A stretch of 64,000 nucleotides of DNA from G965279355 sp965279355 (lineage in GTDB: Bacteria > Pseudomonadota > Alphaproteobacteria > CACIAM-22H2), in assembly GCA_965279355.1 (NCBI GenBank), contig OZ257155.1, positions 4,712,001-4,776,000 on the forward strand. Reading direction: 5' to 3'. The notes under the pieces were generated by a model, which was not told the origin of the DNA, made no database searches, and saw only the letters and a list, made by a program, of their open reading frames with translations. Below are positions 22,827 to 32,544 of the stretch, in pieces (positions within the stretch are counted from its first letter, which is position 1; each line of letters begins with the position of its first letter). The position numbers and the translations under genes were made by a program.

Positions 22827-24659
22827 ATGGCTGACATCCCCAACCCATCCAATTCGAGTGCCGCTCAATGGCGCATGCCCGACTGGGCGCGTCTGGTGAT
22901 CGCGGCGATTCTCGTGGTGCTTGCGGCGGCACCGTATCTGCTGGTCCCGTCGGCCGATGAGCGCGTCCTGGTGACGGTTCTGGCGCTGTTGCCGGCAATC
23001 GCGGCGTTGGGCGCCGTCGCGCTCTGGGTGCATGCCCACCGGCAAGGGATCCGTCACGCGGAGGCGCGAGAGGCGGCAGAAGCGGAGCATGCGATTGAGC
23101 GGGATGAGCAGCGTCGCCAGGAGGCACGGCTGCGCGAAGATCATGCGCGCGCTCTGGCGCGGGCGGAGCGCAGCTTCGAGCGGTTCTTCGAAGACGCCCC
23201 ATTCGGCATCGCCTTGCTTGGCCCCGATGCCGCCATTCTGGAAAGCAATCGCGCGTTCCGCCGTCTGGTCGGCAACGATCGCACGCGAACGTCTTTTGCC
23301 GAGCTGCTGCGCGCCGAAGACCGCAACGAGTTTGCCGCCCGTCTGGAAAGACTGGCGTCCGGTGCCGCCGGCGCCGGTCCACTGGAAGCCAGGCTGCGCG
23401 GCGGCGAGCGCGAAACGGTGGTCTCCATTTTTGCCAACAAGATCGAGCGCGACGGGGCAAACGGACCGCAGCTCATCGTCTATCTGCTCGATACGACGGA
23501 TCAGAAGAATCTCGAAATCCAGTTCGCGCAGTCCCAGAAGATGCAGGCGGTCGGTCAGCTCGCCGGTGGCATCGCGCATGACTTCAACAATCTGCTGACG
23601 GCCATGATCGGTTTCTGCGATCTGCTGTTGCAGCGGCACCAGCCGGGCGACGCGTCCTTTGCCGACATCATGCAGGTCAAGCAGAACGCGAACCGCGCTG
23701 CCAATCTTGTGCGCCAGCTTCTCGCCTTTTCACGGCAGCAGACCTTGCAGCCGAAGGTGCTCGACATCACCGACGCCATCACCGAGCTGTCGCACCTGCT
23801 GCGCCGGCTGATCGGTGCGTCGATCGAACTGCAGATCGTCCATTCGCGCGATCTGTTTCTGGCCAAGGTCGATCAGGGCCAGCTTGAGCAGGTGATCATC
23901 AATCTGGCGGTGAACGCCCGCGATGCCATGCAGGAAGGCGGCCAGCTTACCCTTCGCACGCGCAATGAGACACGGGCCTACATGACGCAGCGCGGGTCGG
24001 AAATCATTCCGCCCGGCGACTACGTGGTCATCGAGGTTGCCGATACGGGCACCGGTATTCCGCCGGATATCCTTAGCCGCATCTTCGAGCCGTTTTTCTC
24101 GACCAAGGAGGTCGGATCGGGGACCGGTCTTGGCCTCTCCACGGTCTACGGCATCGTCAAGCAGACAGGCGGTTTCGTGTTTGTGGATTCCGAGCTGGGC
24201 AAGGGGACGACGTTCAGCATCATGTTGCCGCGCTGGCACGGCGCACGCGAAACCGAAGCCGCAGGCCCGGCGACGGACGATCGCAAGCACGATCTCACCG
24301 GCGCCGGCACTGTGCTTCTGGTGGAAGACGAAGATGCTGTCCGCCTCTTCGGCTCCCGTGCCCTGCGTAACAAGGGCTACAAGGTCGTCGAGGCCAAGAG
24401 CGGCGACGCGGCCCTCGAAATCCTCGAAACGACGGCGGTCGATCTTCTGATCACCGATATCGTGATGCCGCAGATGGACGGCACGCAGCTCATCAAGCTG
24501 GTTCGCGAACAGCGTCCGGCCCTGAAGGTCATCTGTATTTCCGGCTATGCCGAAGAGGCGTTCCGCAAGCGCCTGGACATGGCGGAAGGCATCCACTTCC
24601 TGGCCAAGCCGTTCAGCCTCGACCAGCTCGCCGGCAAGGTGAAAGACGTTCTGCGCTAG
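22827..24659 (+). CDS. cckA: Hybrid sensor kinase, CckA-like
   Basis: The 610-residue protein has two N-terminal membrane helices (about residues 20-65), a coiled linker and a PAS domain (FEDAPFGIALLGPDAAILES). The HisKA H-box follows with His251 (GGIAHDFNNLLTAM), then an HATPase domain (NLAVNARDAMQEGG, GTGLGLSTVYGIVKQTGG) and a receiver domain with Asp544 (TDIVMPQMDG). This is the architecture of CckA, which feeds phosphate through ChpT to CtrA. Location directly behind flhB also matches Caulobacter, where cckA lies close to flhB. ctrA and chpT are not in the window. Confidence 0.87.
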   Translation: MADIPNPSNSSAAQWRMPDWARLVIAAILVVLAAAPYLLVPSADERVLVTVLALLPAIAALGAVALWVHAHRQGIRHAEAREAAEAEHAIERDEQRRQEARLREDHARALARAERSFERFFEDAPFGIALLGPDAAILESNRAFRRLVGNDRTRTSFAELLRAEDRNEFAARLERLASGAAGAGPLEARLRGGERETVVSIFANKIERDGANGPQLIVYLLDTTDQKNLEIQFAQSQKMQAVGQLAGGIAHDFNNLLTAMIGFCDLLLQRHQPGDASFADIMQVKQNANRAANLVRQLLAFSRQQTLQPKVLDITDAITELSHLLRRLIGASIELQIVHSRDLFLAKVDQGQLEQVIINLAVNARDAMQEGGQLTLRTRNETRAYMTQRGSEIIPPGDYVVIEVADTGTGIPPDILSRIFEPFFSTKEVGSGTGLGLSTVYGIVKQTGGFVFVDSELGKGTTFSIMLPRWHGARETEAAGPATDDRKHDLTGAGTVLLVEDEDAVRLFGSRALRNKGYKVVEAKSGDAALEILETTAVDLLITDIVMPQMDGTQLIKLVREQRPALKVICISGYAEEAFRKRLDMAEGIHFLAKPFSLDQLAGKVKDVLR

Positions 24660-24764
24660 GCGCGGCACGGCATCCCACAGTTCGACGCGGAATGGCTGCT
24701 TGGTCGGGGGCGGGCGGCTGCGCTAAACTGCGCTCCTCAAACATTCGCGTTAGGGAGCCGTCTG

Positions 24765-25949
24765 ATGAGTGTCGTTGATCGCCCGGTCGATGTCGGAACC
24801 GGTTATGGCCGCAGACCCAGCCAGTCGAACAAGGAACTGACCGAGACTGGCCCCGGAACCAGGATGGGCGAACTCCTGCGCCGCTACTGGCACCCGATCG
24901 GCCATTCGACTGAAGCTACCGATACACCGCGCAAGGTACGGGCGCTGGGCGAGGACCTCATCCTTTTCCGCGACAAGACCGGAAAGCCGGGTCTGGTTTA
25001 TTCGCGTTGCGCGCATCGCGGCACCACACTTTATTACGGCAAGGTCGAAGAGCGCGGCATCCGCTGCTGCTATCACGGTTGGCTGTTCGATGTGGAAGGC
25101 CGGTGTCTGGAGCAGCCGTGCGAGCCGGAGATGGGCAAGCAGCATCGCGACAAGGTGCGGCAGCCCTGGTACCCGGTCGAGGAGCGCTACGGTCTCGTCT
25201 TCGCCTATATGGGCCCGCCGGAGCGCAAGCCGGTGCTGCCGCGCTACGAAATTCTCGAAGACCTTGAGCCCGACCAGTATGTCGAGCCCGACCATATCAA
25301 CATGGCCTATGGCCGCATCGTGCCGTGCAGCTGGACCCATCAATGGGACAATGTGCCGGATCACTATCATGTGCCAATCCTGCACGGTTCCTTCAGCGGC
25401 ATTCAGTTCGTCGATCTGATGGCGAAGATGCCGGAAGTGACTTGGGACAACACCGACAAGGGTGTGAAGACCGTTACCCGCCGCAAGCTCGACAACAACA
25501 AGATCCTGCTGCGCATCACTGAAGGCCTGCTGCCGAATGTGCGCGCCATCCCCGATCCGACGCTGGCGTCAGGCATGCAGCGTTGTGAGTCGATGAGCTG
25601 GGTTCTGCCGGTCGACGATACGAACTACCGCATGTACACGGCGTATCGCTGGCGCAAGGGTCAGGAACGCAAGATGGCGCGGCCGGGCGGCAAGTCGTGG
25701 CTGGAAATGACGCCGGATGAGCACCAGAAATTCCCCGACGACTGGGAAGCCCAGACCGGGCAGGGCGAGATCACGCTCCATTCCGAAGAGCATCTGGCGA
25801 CGACGGACAAGGGCATCGTCATGCTGCGCCGCATGCTGCTGAAGCAGGCGGATCTGGTGGCCGAGGGCAAGGATCCGATCGGCGTCAGCTTCGACGAGAA
25901 CGCGCCGCCGCTGAAACTCGAAGCCGGAAATTACGTCGTCGACGCCTGA
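24765..25949 (+). CDS. Rieske oxygenase alpha subunit, paralogue 1
   Basis: The 394-residue protein has an N-terminal Rieske domain with CAHRG and CCYHGW (Cys-x-His and Cys-x2-His ligands of the [2Fe-2S] cluster). The C-terminal catalytic domain has non-haem iron residues in PDHYHVPILHG (Asp, His, His). Such enzymes hydroxylate or demethylate aromatic compounds using electrons from a reductase. No beta subunit, ferredoxin or reductase gene is adjacent. AGGGAG seven bases before the ATG supports the start. The 3' end overlaps recQ by 19 bases convergently. Paralogues lie at 31324 and 32545. Confidence 0.9.
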   Translation: MSVVDRPVDVGTGYGRRPSQSNKELTETGPGTRMGELLRRYWHPIGHSTEATDTPRKVRALGEDLILFRDKTGKPGLVYSRCAHRGTTLYYGKVEERGIRCCYHGWLFDVEGRCLEQPCEPEMGKQHRDKVRQPWYPVEERYGLVFAYMGPPERKPVLPRYEILEDLEPDQYVEPDHINMAYGRIVPCSWTHQWDNVPDHYHVPILHGSFSGIQFVDLMAKMPEVTWDNTDKGVKTVTRRKLDNNKILLRITEGLLPNVRAIPDPTLASGMQRCESMSWVLPVDDTNYRMYTAYRWRKGQERKMARPGGKSWLEMTPDEHQKFPDDWEAQTGQGEITLHSEEHLATTDKGIVMLRRMLLKQADLVAEGKDPIGVSFDENAPPLKLEAGNYVVDA

Positions 25950-27772
25950 TGCTTCGCCTTGCCGTGGGCTGACACGACGGCGAGGAAGGCCGAGCCGTAC
26001 TTCTGCAGCTTGGCTTCGCCAACGCCGTGGACCATGTGCATCTGGTCCAACGTCTCGGGCTGGAGTGCGACCATGTCGATCAGCGTGCGGTCGCTGAACA
26101 CGACATAGGCGGGCTGGCGGATCTTGCGGGCGATCTCCCGGCGCAGATCCTTGAGCGCCTGCAGCAGGTCGGTGTCCTGCACCGTGATGCCGACGCCCTG
26201 CGCCAGCGCCTTCTTCATGGCCCTGGCTTTCGCTGCCGGCTGGAAGACATCCTTGCGAAGCTCGATGCGCTCTTCGCCGCGCAGCACGCGGCGGCCGCGG
26301 TCGGTGACGGTCCAGCGGCCGTATTCCGCGATATCGAGGAAGATAAGCCCGGCGGCGTAAAGCTGGCGGAAGATCGCGCGCCATTCATTGGCGTTGCGGT
26401 CACGACCAACACCGAAGGTCGGCAGCGTGTCGTGGCTGTAGCGCTTGAGAGCGTCGGTCGCATTGCCGGTCAGGATATCGACCAGATGCTCGCTGCCGAA
26501 GCGCTCGCCGGTACGCAGAATGGCCGAGATTGCCTTTTGGGCTTCGATCGTGCCGTCGAAGACATCGACGCCTTCGAGGCAGAGATCGCAGTTGCCGCAT
26601 GGCGTCGATACCTCGTCGAAATAGGCTAGCAGCGTCTGCCGGCGGCAGCGCGGCGCCTCGCAGAGTGCGACCAGCGCGTTGAAGCGCTGGCGTTCGATCC
26701 GCTTGCGCTCTTCCGATGTGTCGCCCTGCTCGATCTGCATGCGGCGTAGTCGCATGTCGTCGAGGCCGTAGAGCGTCAGCGTGTCGGCGGGCAGGCCGTC
26801 GCGGCCGGCGCGGCCGATCTCCTGATAATAGGCTTCGACGTTCTGCGGCAGATCGGCATGGCCGACGTAGCGGACATCGGGCTTGTCGATACCCATGCCG
26901 AACGCGACCGTCGCGACAATGACGACACCGTCGTCCTGCAGAAAGATGTCCTGATGGGCATTGCGCGTTTCGGACGGAAGGCCTGCGTGATACGGCAGCG
27001 CCTTGTGTCCGGCTTCGGACAGCGTGGCGGCAAGGTCTTCCGTCTTCTTGCGTGACGCGCAGTAGATGATGCCGTTCTCGCCCTTGTGCGAGGCAACGAA
27101 TTCCAGAACCTGTTTCTTGGCGTTGCTCTTGGGGCGCATCGCCAGCTTCAGATTGGGCCGGTCGAAGGAGCGGATGAACGTGCGCGGCGGCTTGCTGAAC
27201 AGTTTGTGGCCGATATCCGCGCGCGTCGGCACATCGGCGGTGGCGGTTAGCGCGATGGTCTGCACGCCGCCGAGCTCGATCCTGATTTTTCCGAGCTCGA
27301 GATATTCCGGCCGAAAATCATGACCCCATTGCGACACGCAATGCGCTTCGTCTATGGCGAGAAGTGTCACGCCCGCTTCGTAGAGCATGCGCGCCGTGTC
27401 GGGCCGCGTGAGCCGTTCGGGGGCGACATAGAGCAGGCGCAGGGTCCCCGCGTGCAGGAGATCGTGGATGCGCCGGTTCTCGGCCCCGTCGTTGGTCGAG
27501 TTGAGGCTGGCGGCTTCGACGCCGTATTCGCGAAGCTGGCCGACCTGATCGCGCATCAGGGAAATCAGCGGCGAGACGACGACCGTCAGGCCTGAACGGA
27601 CAAGGGCCGGCAGCTGATAGCAGAGCGACTTGCCGCTGCCGGTCGGCATGACGGCGAGGACGTCTTCCCCGTTCAGGACCGCCTCGACGACTTCCTGCTG
27701 CCCCGGCCGGAAAGTCGGAAATCCAAACACGGATTCAAGCTGGGCCTGGGCCTGGGCAAGGAGAGACGTCAT
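25931..27772 (-). CDS. recQ: ATP-dependent DNA helicase RecQ
   Basis: The 613-residue helicase unwinds recombination intermediates. It shows Walker A at residues 42-49 (MPTGSGKS), the DEAH box (AIDEAHCVSQWGHDFRPEYL) and QEIGRAGRDGL motif VI. The zinc-binding Cys cluster is CEAPRCRR followed by CGNCDLC. A winged-helix region and a C-terminal HRDC domain (RTLIDMVALQPETLDQMHMV) complete it. The length and domain set match E. coli RecQ. Confidence 0.97.
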   Translation of the reverse strand: MTSLLAQAQAQLESVFGFPTFRPGQQEVVEAVLNGEDVLAVMPTGSGKSLCYQLPALVRSGLTVVVSPLISLMRDQVGQLREYGVEAASLNSTNDGAENRRIHDLLHAGTLRLLYVAPERLTRPDTARMLYEAGVTLLAIDEAHCVSQWGHDFRPEYLELGKIRIELGGVQTIALTATADVPTRADIGHKLFSKPPRTFIRSFDRPNLKLAMRPKSNAKKQVLEFVASHKGENGIIYCASRKKTEDLAATLSEAGHKALPYHAGLPSETRNAHQDIFLQDDGVVIVATVAFGMGIDKPDVRYVGHADLPQNVEAYYQEIGRAGRDGLPADTLTLYGLDDMRLRRMQIEQGDTSEERKRIERQRFNALVALCEAPRCRRQTLLAYFDEVSTPCGNCDLCLEGVDVFDGTIEAQKAISAILRTGERFGSEHLVDILTGNATDALKRYSHDTLPTFGVGRDRNANEWRAIFRQLYAAGLIFLDIAEYGRWTVTDRGRRVLRGEERIELRKDVFQPAAKARAMKKALAQGVGITVQDTDLLQALKDLRREIARKIRQPAYVVFSDRTLIDMVALQPETLDQMHMVHGVGEAKLQKYGSAFLAVVSAHGKAKHQASTT

Positions 27773-27836
27773 GGCGGCGCGGAATCGGAAAACAGGAGGG
27801 AGCCCCTAGATAACATGAACGTCCGCGGCGCCAGGG

Positions 27837-29027
27837 TTAATCCATCTGCCCCGCGCACCAGCCGCTCGACCACGCCCATTGGAAATTGTAACCGCCGAGC
27901 CAGCCTGTAACGTCGACGGCTTCACCGATTGCGTAAAGACCGGGCACGTTCTTCGCTTCCATGGTCTTGGACGACAGGTCGGCGGTATCGATGCCGCCCA
28001 GCGCCACCTCCGCCTTGGCCCAGCCTTCCGTATCCGACGGCGTGACGGTCCAGCGTTTGAGGCGCTCGGCGAGGGTGGCCAGCTTCTGATCCGGCAGATT
28101 GGCCATCGTGAGACCGCCGGTCTGTTCCTGCTCCGCGAGCGCCTGGGCGAGGCGGCTGGGCAGGATCTCCGCCAGTACCGTTTTCAGTTCGGCCTTCGGG
28201 CGGCTGCGTTTGCGGTCCTTGAGGAAGCCAAGCACATCCGTCGCCGGCGCCAGGTCGAGCGTGATCGTCTCGCCGGCGTGCCAGTACGAGGAGATCTGCA
28301 GGATCGCCGGTCCCGACAGGCCACGATGGGTGAACAGGATGCTTTCCTGAAAACTGCGCCGGCCGCAGGTGGCAATCGCCGGGAGCGAGACACCGGCCAG
28401 GGCCTGATAAAAGGGCAGGGCATCCGCCGCGACCTTCAGCGGCACAAGGCCGGGACGAGGGTCCACGATGCCGAGACCGAAGCGGCGGGCCAGGTCATAG
28501 GCAAAACCCGTGGCGCCCATTTTCGGGATCGAGGGTCCGCCGGTCGCGAGGACCAGCGAAGTCCCCGAGAAACGGCCGCGATCGGTTTCAATATGAAAGC
28601 GATCGGAGCGGGAGACGCCAGTGATGTGATGGCCAAGGCGCAGATCGACATGGCCGATGTCGCACTCGGCCAGCAGCATCGCCACGATCTCGCGCGCCGA
28701 GCCGTCGCAGAACAACTGGCCCAGCGTTTTTTCGTGATAGGCGATGCGATGCCGTTCGACCAACGTGATGAAGTCCCGCTGGGTGTAGCGGGCGAGCGCC
28801 GATTTGCAGAAATGCGGATTGGCGGACAGGAACCGCGTCGGCACGACGTCCAGGTTGGTGAAGTTGCAGCGGCCGCCGCCCGAAATCAGGATTTTTGCGC
28901 CGGCGCGATCCAGATGCTCCAGCACCAGCACGCGCCGGCCGCGCTGTCCCGCCGTCAGTGCGCACATCAAGCCGGCGGCGCCGGCCCCGAGAACGACGAC
29001 GTCGAAGTCTTCTGCGTCTTTGGTCAT
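27837..29027 (-). CDS. BaiN/HI0933-like flavoprotein
   Basis: The 396-residue oxidoreductase begins with a dinucleotide-binding GAGAAGLMCALTAGQRGRRV motif. It then has the family signature ISGGGRCNFTNLD and ends with GLYAIGEAVDVTGWLGGYNF, where the second FAD-contact motif lies. This matches the TIGR03862-type subgroup of the BaiN/HI0933 family, whose physiological substrate is not settled. It lies 64 bases upstream of recQ on the same strand and 14 bases behind the glycosyltransferase, so the three may share a transcript. Confidence 0.88.
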   Translation of the reverse strand: MTKDAEDFDVVVLGAGAAGLMCALTAGQRGRRVLVLEHLDRAGAKILISGGGRCNFTNLDVVPTRFLSANPHFCKSALARYTQRDFITLVERHRIAYHEKTLGQLFCDGSAREIVAMLLAECDIGHVDLRLGHHITGVSRSDRFHIETDRGRFSGTSLVLATGGPSIPKMGATGFAYDLARRFGLGIVDPRPGLVPLKVAADALPFYQALAGVSLPAIATCGRRSFQESILFTHRGLSGPAILQISSYWHAGETITLDLAPATDVLGFLKDRKRSRPKAELKTVLAEILPSRLAQALAEQEQTGGLTMANLPDQKLATLAERLKRWTVTPSDTEGWAKAEVALGGIDTADLSSKTMEAKNVPGLYAIGEAVDVTGWLGGYNFQWAWSSGWCAGQMD

Positions 29028-29041
29028 CTATTCCGTCGCTT

Positions 29042-31201
29042 TTAGTCCGGCGCTTTGCACCAGCGACGCCACATCGCGCGATACAGCCGCTCGACCTGCC
29101 GCGTTCGCGCGGGGCCGTTACAGAGCGGCGATGCTGCCATCCGGTCGCGGAACGACTGGCGATAGGCGGCAAGGCGAGGGAGATCGCCGGCGAGGCTGGT
29201 CGCGATCCGGACATAGTCGTCTTCGGTCCCGGCGATCAGCTCCGGTTGGCCGAGGGTGCGCAGGATCGATGCGCTCCACCGTCCCGCCGGTGCCGGCGTT
29301 GTCAGCGTGACCACCGGCACGCCCATCCACAGGGCTTCGAAGGTCGTGGTCGAGCCGGTGAAGGGAAACGGATCGAGGGCGATATCGATGCCGTTATAGA
29401 GCGCCAGATGCTCGGCAGTGGAGACTTCGCCGGTATCCCATTCGACGCGGGCAGGATCGACGTCGAGATCGCGCAGAATGCGTTTCTGCAGGCTGTCATT
29501 CGCGAACGCATTCTTGAATTTGAGCTTCAGCCGCGAGCCGGGCACCGCCCGCAGCACCCGGCTCCACAGTCGCAGGACCGGCACATTGATCTTGCTGGGG
29601 CTGTTGAGGCTGCCGAAGGTGATGTGGCCGCGCGTCGTCGCGGGAACCGCGCCGATCGCGGGCGCGTCAATGATCGGCGGGTGCAGGTAGAAGCTCGGCA
29701 GCCGTGCCACGCGCTCGCTGAATTTTTCCGGTCCGTAGCGCGGGGCGAGGGTCGGATCGAGGATGATGTAATCCATCTCGGCGACACCGCTGGTTGCCGG
29801 GTCGTGGAAGCTGACCTGTACCGGCGCCGCGCGCCAGGCGGCAAGCTGCGGCCGGTTGCTGTCGAAATGCCCCGCCAGCAGGACCAGAATATCGATGCTG
29901 TCCGCCCTGATCTGCTGTGCAACCTGAGCATCCGTCAGATCGTTGATATCGCGCCAGCCATCGGCCATTCCTTTGAAGCGGACGGTGACGGCATCGGTTG
30001 TCTCGACATTGGAATAGATGAAAACCTCAAAGCCGGCCCGGTCGCGGTCGCTGACGATCGGTTCGAGGTTGCGCGCGACGGGATGTCCGCGCAGATCGGA
30101 TGTCACATAGCCGATGCGCAGCCGCCGGTCCGGTGTGCGGTCGCGCGCAAGCGGCGGCAGCGGTTGCGTAACCAGCGCCGCCATCTTCTGACCGAACGCC
30201 GCATGCTCCTGCCACCGCTGCTCCGCGGACATCGATGGATCGTAGAGGAGGGTGGTCAGGAGCCCCCGATGCGCCGTCGCGCTGCGCGCGGCGTCGAGCG
30301 CCATGAGCTGGCGATAGGCATGCAGCGCATCGGCAATGTCGCCCTGCATGCGGAACATCGCGGCAAGATTCCCCCAGGCCGCTTCGTTTCGCGGGTCGAG
30401 TTCAGCTAGGCGGCGGAACGTCGCGATAGCCTCGTCGACGTTCCCCAACCCCGCCAGGGCAAGACCGCGATTGTTGAGCACATCGAACGCCGCCGGCTGC
30501 AGGGCCAGCGCCCGATCGTAGCTTTCTATCGCGGCGCTATATTGCTTGATCGTCTTCAGCGCGTTGCCGCGCCCGTTCCATGCGGGGACCAGATCGGGCC
30601 GTAGTGCCAGCGCGCCGTCATAGCTGGTCACGGCGTCAGCATAGCGCCCGAGGTCCTGCAGCGTGTTGCCCCGGTTGACGAATGACTGGAGATGGTCCGG
30701 CCGAAGGGCGATTACCCTGTCGTAAACGGGGATGCACTCCTCGAATCGTTTTAGTCCGCGCAGCGCCGTTGCCCGCATGAAATGCGCGTCGAACGATTGC
30801 GGCTGCGCGGCGGCTGCGCGGTCGCTGACGGCGAGCGCATCGGCAAACCGGCCTACCGCGGAATAGGCGCGTGTGAGGTTGAGCATGAGTTCGACATGCG
30901 CCGGCTTCTTGTCGAGAACCCGCACCATCAGATCGATGGCATCCTGCGGCCTGCCCTGGCGCAACCGGACAACGCCCAGGATATAGAGCGCATCGAGATT
31001 CCCCGGCATGGTCTTGAGCAGGGATGTGCAGATGCGTTCTGAGTCCGCCGCCTTGCCCTCGTTGAGCAGGGCAATCGCTTTCTGGATCAGCGGCGGCTGT
31101 TTTTGTGCCTGGGATCTGGGAGGCGGCACGGAGGAATCCTGCTGATTCGGCGTCTGATGTCTCGTCCCAAGGGTCTTAGGGCATGCCCCGGCGAGGGACA
31201 A
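29042..31201 (-). CDS. TPR protein with SPINDLY/OGT-type GT41 domain, copy 1
   Basis: Of 719 residues, about 35-320 form tetratricopeptide repeats (RPDLVPAWNGRGNALKTIKQ and similar 34-residue units). The C-terminal half is an O-GlcNAc-transferase-like GT41 domain: LRIGYVTSDLRGHPVARNLE, ITFGSLNSPSKINVPVLRLW and LDPFPFTGSTTTFEALWMG. The predicted role is cytoplasmic glycosylation of protein Ser/Thr, the TPR part choosing the acceptor. The open frame starts at a TTG without a good ribosome site; an in-frame GTG 24 codons in, preceded by a GGA, is an alternative. Caulobacter FlmG, which glycosylates flagellin, has the same architecture. Confidence 0.88.
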   Translation of the reverse strand: MSLAGACPKTLGTRHQTPNQQDSSVPPPRSQAQKQPPLIQKAIALLNEGKAADSERICTSLLKTMPGNLDALYILGVVRLRQGRPQDAIDLMVRVLDKKPAHVELMLNLTRAYSAVGRFADALAVSDRAAAAQPQSFDAHFMRATALRGLKRFEECIPVYDRVIALRPDHLQSFVNRGNTLQDLGRYADAVTSYDGALALRPDLVPAWNGRGNALKTIKQYSAAIESYDRALALQPAAFDVLNNRGLALAGLGNVDEAIATFRRLAELDPRNEAAWGNLAAMFRMQGDIADALHAYRQLMALDAARSATAHRGLLTTLLYDPSMSAEQRWQEHAAFGQKMAALVTQPLPPLARDRTPDRRLRIGYVTSDLRGHPVARNLEPIVSDRDRAGFEVFIYSNVETTDAVTVRFKGMADGWRDINDLTDAQVAQQIRADSIDILVLLAGHFDSNRPQLAAWRAAPVQVSFHDPATSGVAEMDYIILDPTLAPRYGPEKFSERVARLPSFYLHPPIIDAPAIGAVPATTRGHITFGSLNSPSKINVPVLRLWSRVLRAVPGSRLKLKFKNAFANDSLQKRILRDLDVDPARVEWDTGEVSTAEHLALYNGIDIALDPFPFTGSTTTFEALWMGVPVVTLTTPAPAGRWSASILRTLGQPELIAGTEDDYVRIATSLAGDLPRLAAYRQSFRDRMAASPLCNGPARTRQVERLYRAMWRRWCKAPD

Positions 31202-31323
31202 GGAGAGTTCGCGGGTAGGTCATTTCCCACAGACGAAACTCTGGACTTTCGCCTCGCGGAGCGTTGATCTTTGCGTACAACCGGCTCGCGAATTTCAGGA
31301 CCGGCACGAACGGTGAGGGCGCA

Positions 31324-32505
31324 ATGAGCACCATGGAGCGGAAGATCGATACGGGTACCGGCTACGGCCGCAAGCCCGGCGTTCCGAACTGGGAGCTGGT
31401 CGAAACCGGCCCCGGCACCAAGATGGGCAATCTGCTGCGCCGTTACTGGCATCCCATCGGCCTCAGCCGCGATGCCGGCGACACGCCAAAGGCCGTGCGG
31501 GGGCTGAGCGAGGATCTTGTGCTGTTCCGCGACAGGGCCGGCCGGCCGGGCCTTGTCCATGCGCGCTGCGCACATCGTGGCACCACGCTTTATTACGGCA
31601 AGGTTGAGGAGCGCGGCATCCGCTGCTGCTATCACGGCTGGCTGTTCGATGTTGAAGGCAAGTGCCTTGAGCAGCCGTGTGAGCCCGATCTCGGCGCGCA
31701 GCATCGCGACAAGGTGCGGCAGCCCTGGTACCCGGTCGAGGAACGCTACGGCCTGATCTTCGCCTATATGGGGCCACCGGAGAAAAAGCCAGTACTGCCG
31801 CGCTGGGACATCCTCGAAAATCTCCAGGGCGATGAGTTCGTCGAGGCTGACGACAACATGATGAGCGGCCACAAGGTCATTCCCTGCAGCTGGACGCATC
31901 ATCTCGACAACATTCCAGACCACTATCATGTGCCGGTCCTGCACGGCTCCATCAGCGGCTCGCAGTTTGTCGATCTGTTGAGCCGCATGCCGGAGATCAC
32001 CTGGGAATACACCGAGCATGGCATCAACACGATCGCCCGCCGTACGCTTGAGGACGGCAAGGTTCTGCGCCGTATCGATGAGGGCATCCTGCCGACGATC
32101 CGTGTGATCCCCGATCCCGGTGTCTCGCGTTACGGCCAGAGTGAGTCGGTGAGCTGGCTCACCCCGATCGACGATCGGAACTACACCATGTATGCGGCCT
32201 TGCGGAAAACACCGGGCTGGTCGCGCACCAAGACGCGACCGGGCGGCAAGCTTTGGGTCGAGCTGACGGATGCCGAGCACCAGCGCTATCCCGACGACTA
32301 CGAGGCGCAGATAGGACAGGGACCGATCACGCTTCATTCCGAGGAGCATCTTGGCGCGACCGACAAGGGTGTCGTGATGCTGCGGCGTTTCCTGATGAAG
32401 CAGGCCGATGCGGTCGCGGCCGGCGAAGATCCGGCAGGCGTTCGGTTCGATCCGGCGCAGGCCCTGATGAAGACCTATGCCGGGAATTTTCTGGAAGACG
32501 CTTAG
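31324..32505 (+). CDS. Rieske oxygenase alpha subunit, paralogue 2
   Basis: The 393-residue product has the same layout as the copy at 24765: CAHRG and CCYHGW cluster ligands, then PDHYHVPVLHG for the catalytic iron. It is the most divergent of the three in the C-terminal domain (SWLTPIDDRNYTMYAALRKT, where the others have SWVLPVDDTNYRMY or GWLLPIDETNYRIY). The ATG at 31324 has GAGG upstream; a frame from 31264 would add 20 unrelated residues. Paralogue 3 begins 39 bases after its stop, so the two are probably co-transcribed. Confidence 0.9.
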   Translation: MSTMERKIDTGTGYGRKPGVPNWELVETGPGTKMGNLLRRYWHPIGLSRDAGDTPKAVRGLSEDLVLFRDRAGRPGLVHARCAHRGTTLYYGKVEERGIRCCYHGWLFDVEGKCLEQPCEPDLGAQHRDKVRQPWYPVEERYGLIFAYMGPPEKKPVLPRWDILENLQGDEFVEADDNMMSGHKVIPCSWTHHLDNIPDHYHVPVLHGSISGSQFVDLLSRMPEITWEYTEHGINTIARRTLEDGKVLRRIDEGILPTIRVIPDPGVSRYGQSESVSWLTPIDDRNYTMYAALRKTPGWSRTKTRPGGKLWVELTDAEHQRYPDDYEAQIGQGPITLHSEEHLGATDKGVVMLRRFLMKQADAVAAGEDPAGVRFDPAQALMKTYAGNFLEDA

Positions 32506-32544
32506 CCGTTGGACGCAGGCGCGGCGAGTTTTGGGAGAGCGATG

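Noticed and set aside
21235..23460. 741-codon minus-strand frame opposite fliR, flhB and cckA
   Set aside because: Mirrors codon bias of the sense genes; composition (His, Arg, Gln) and lack of motifs mark it as spurious.
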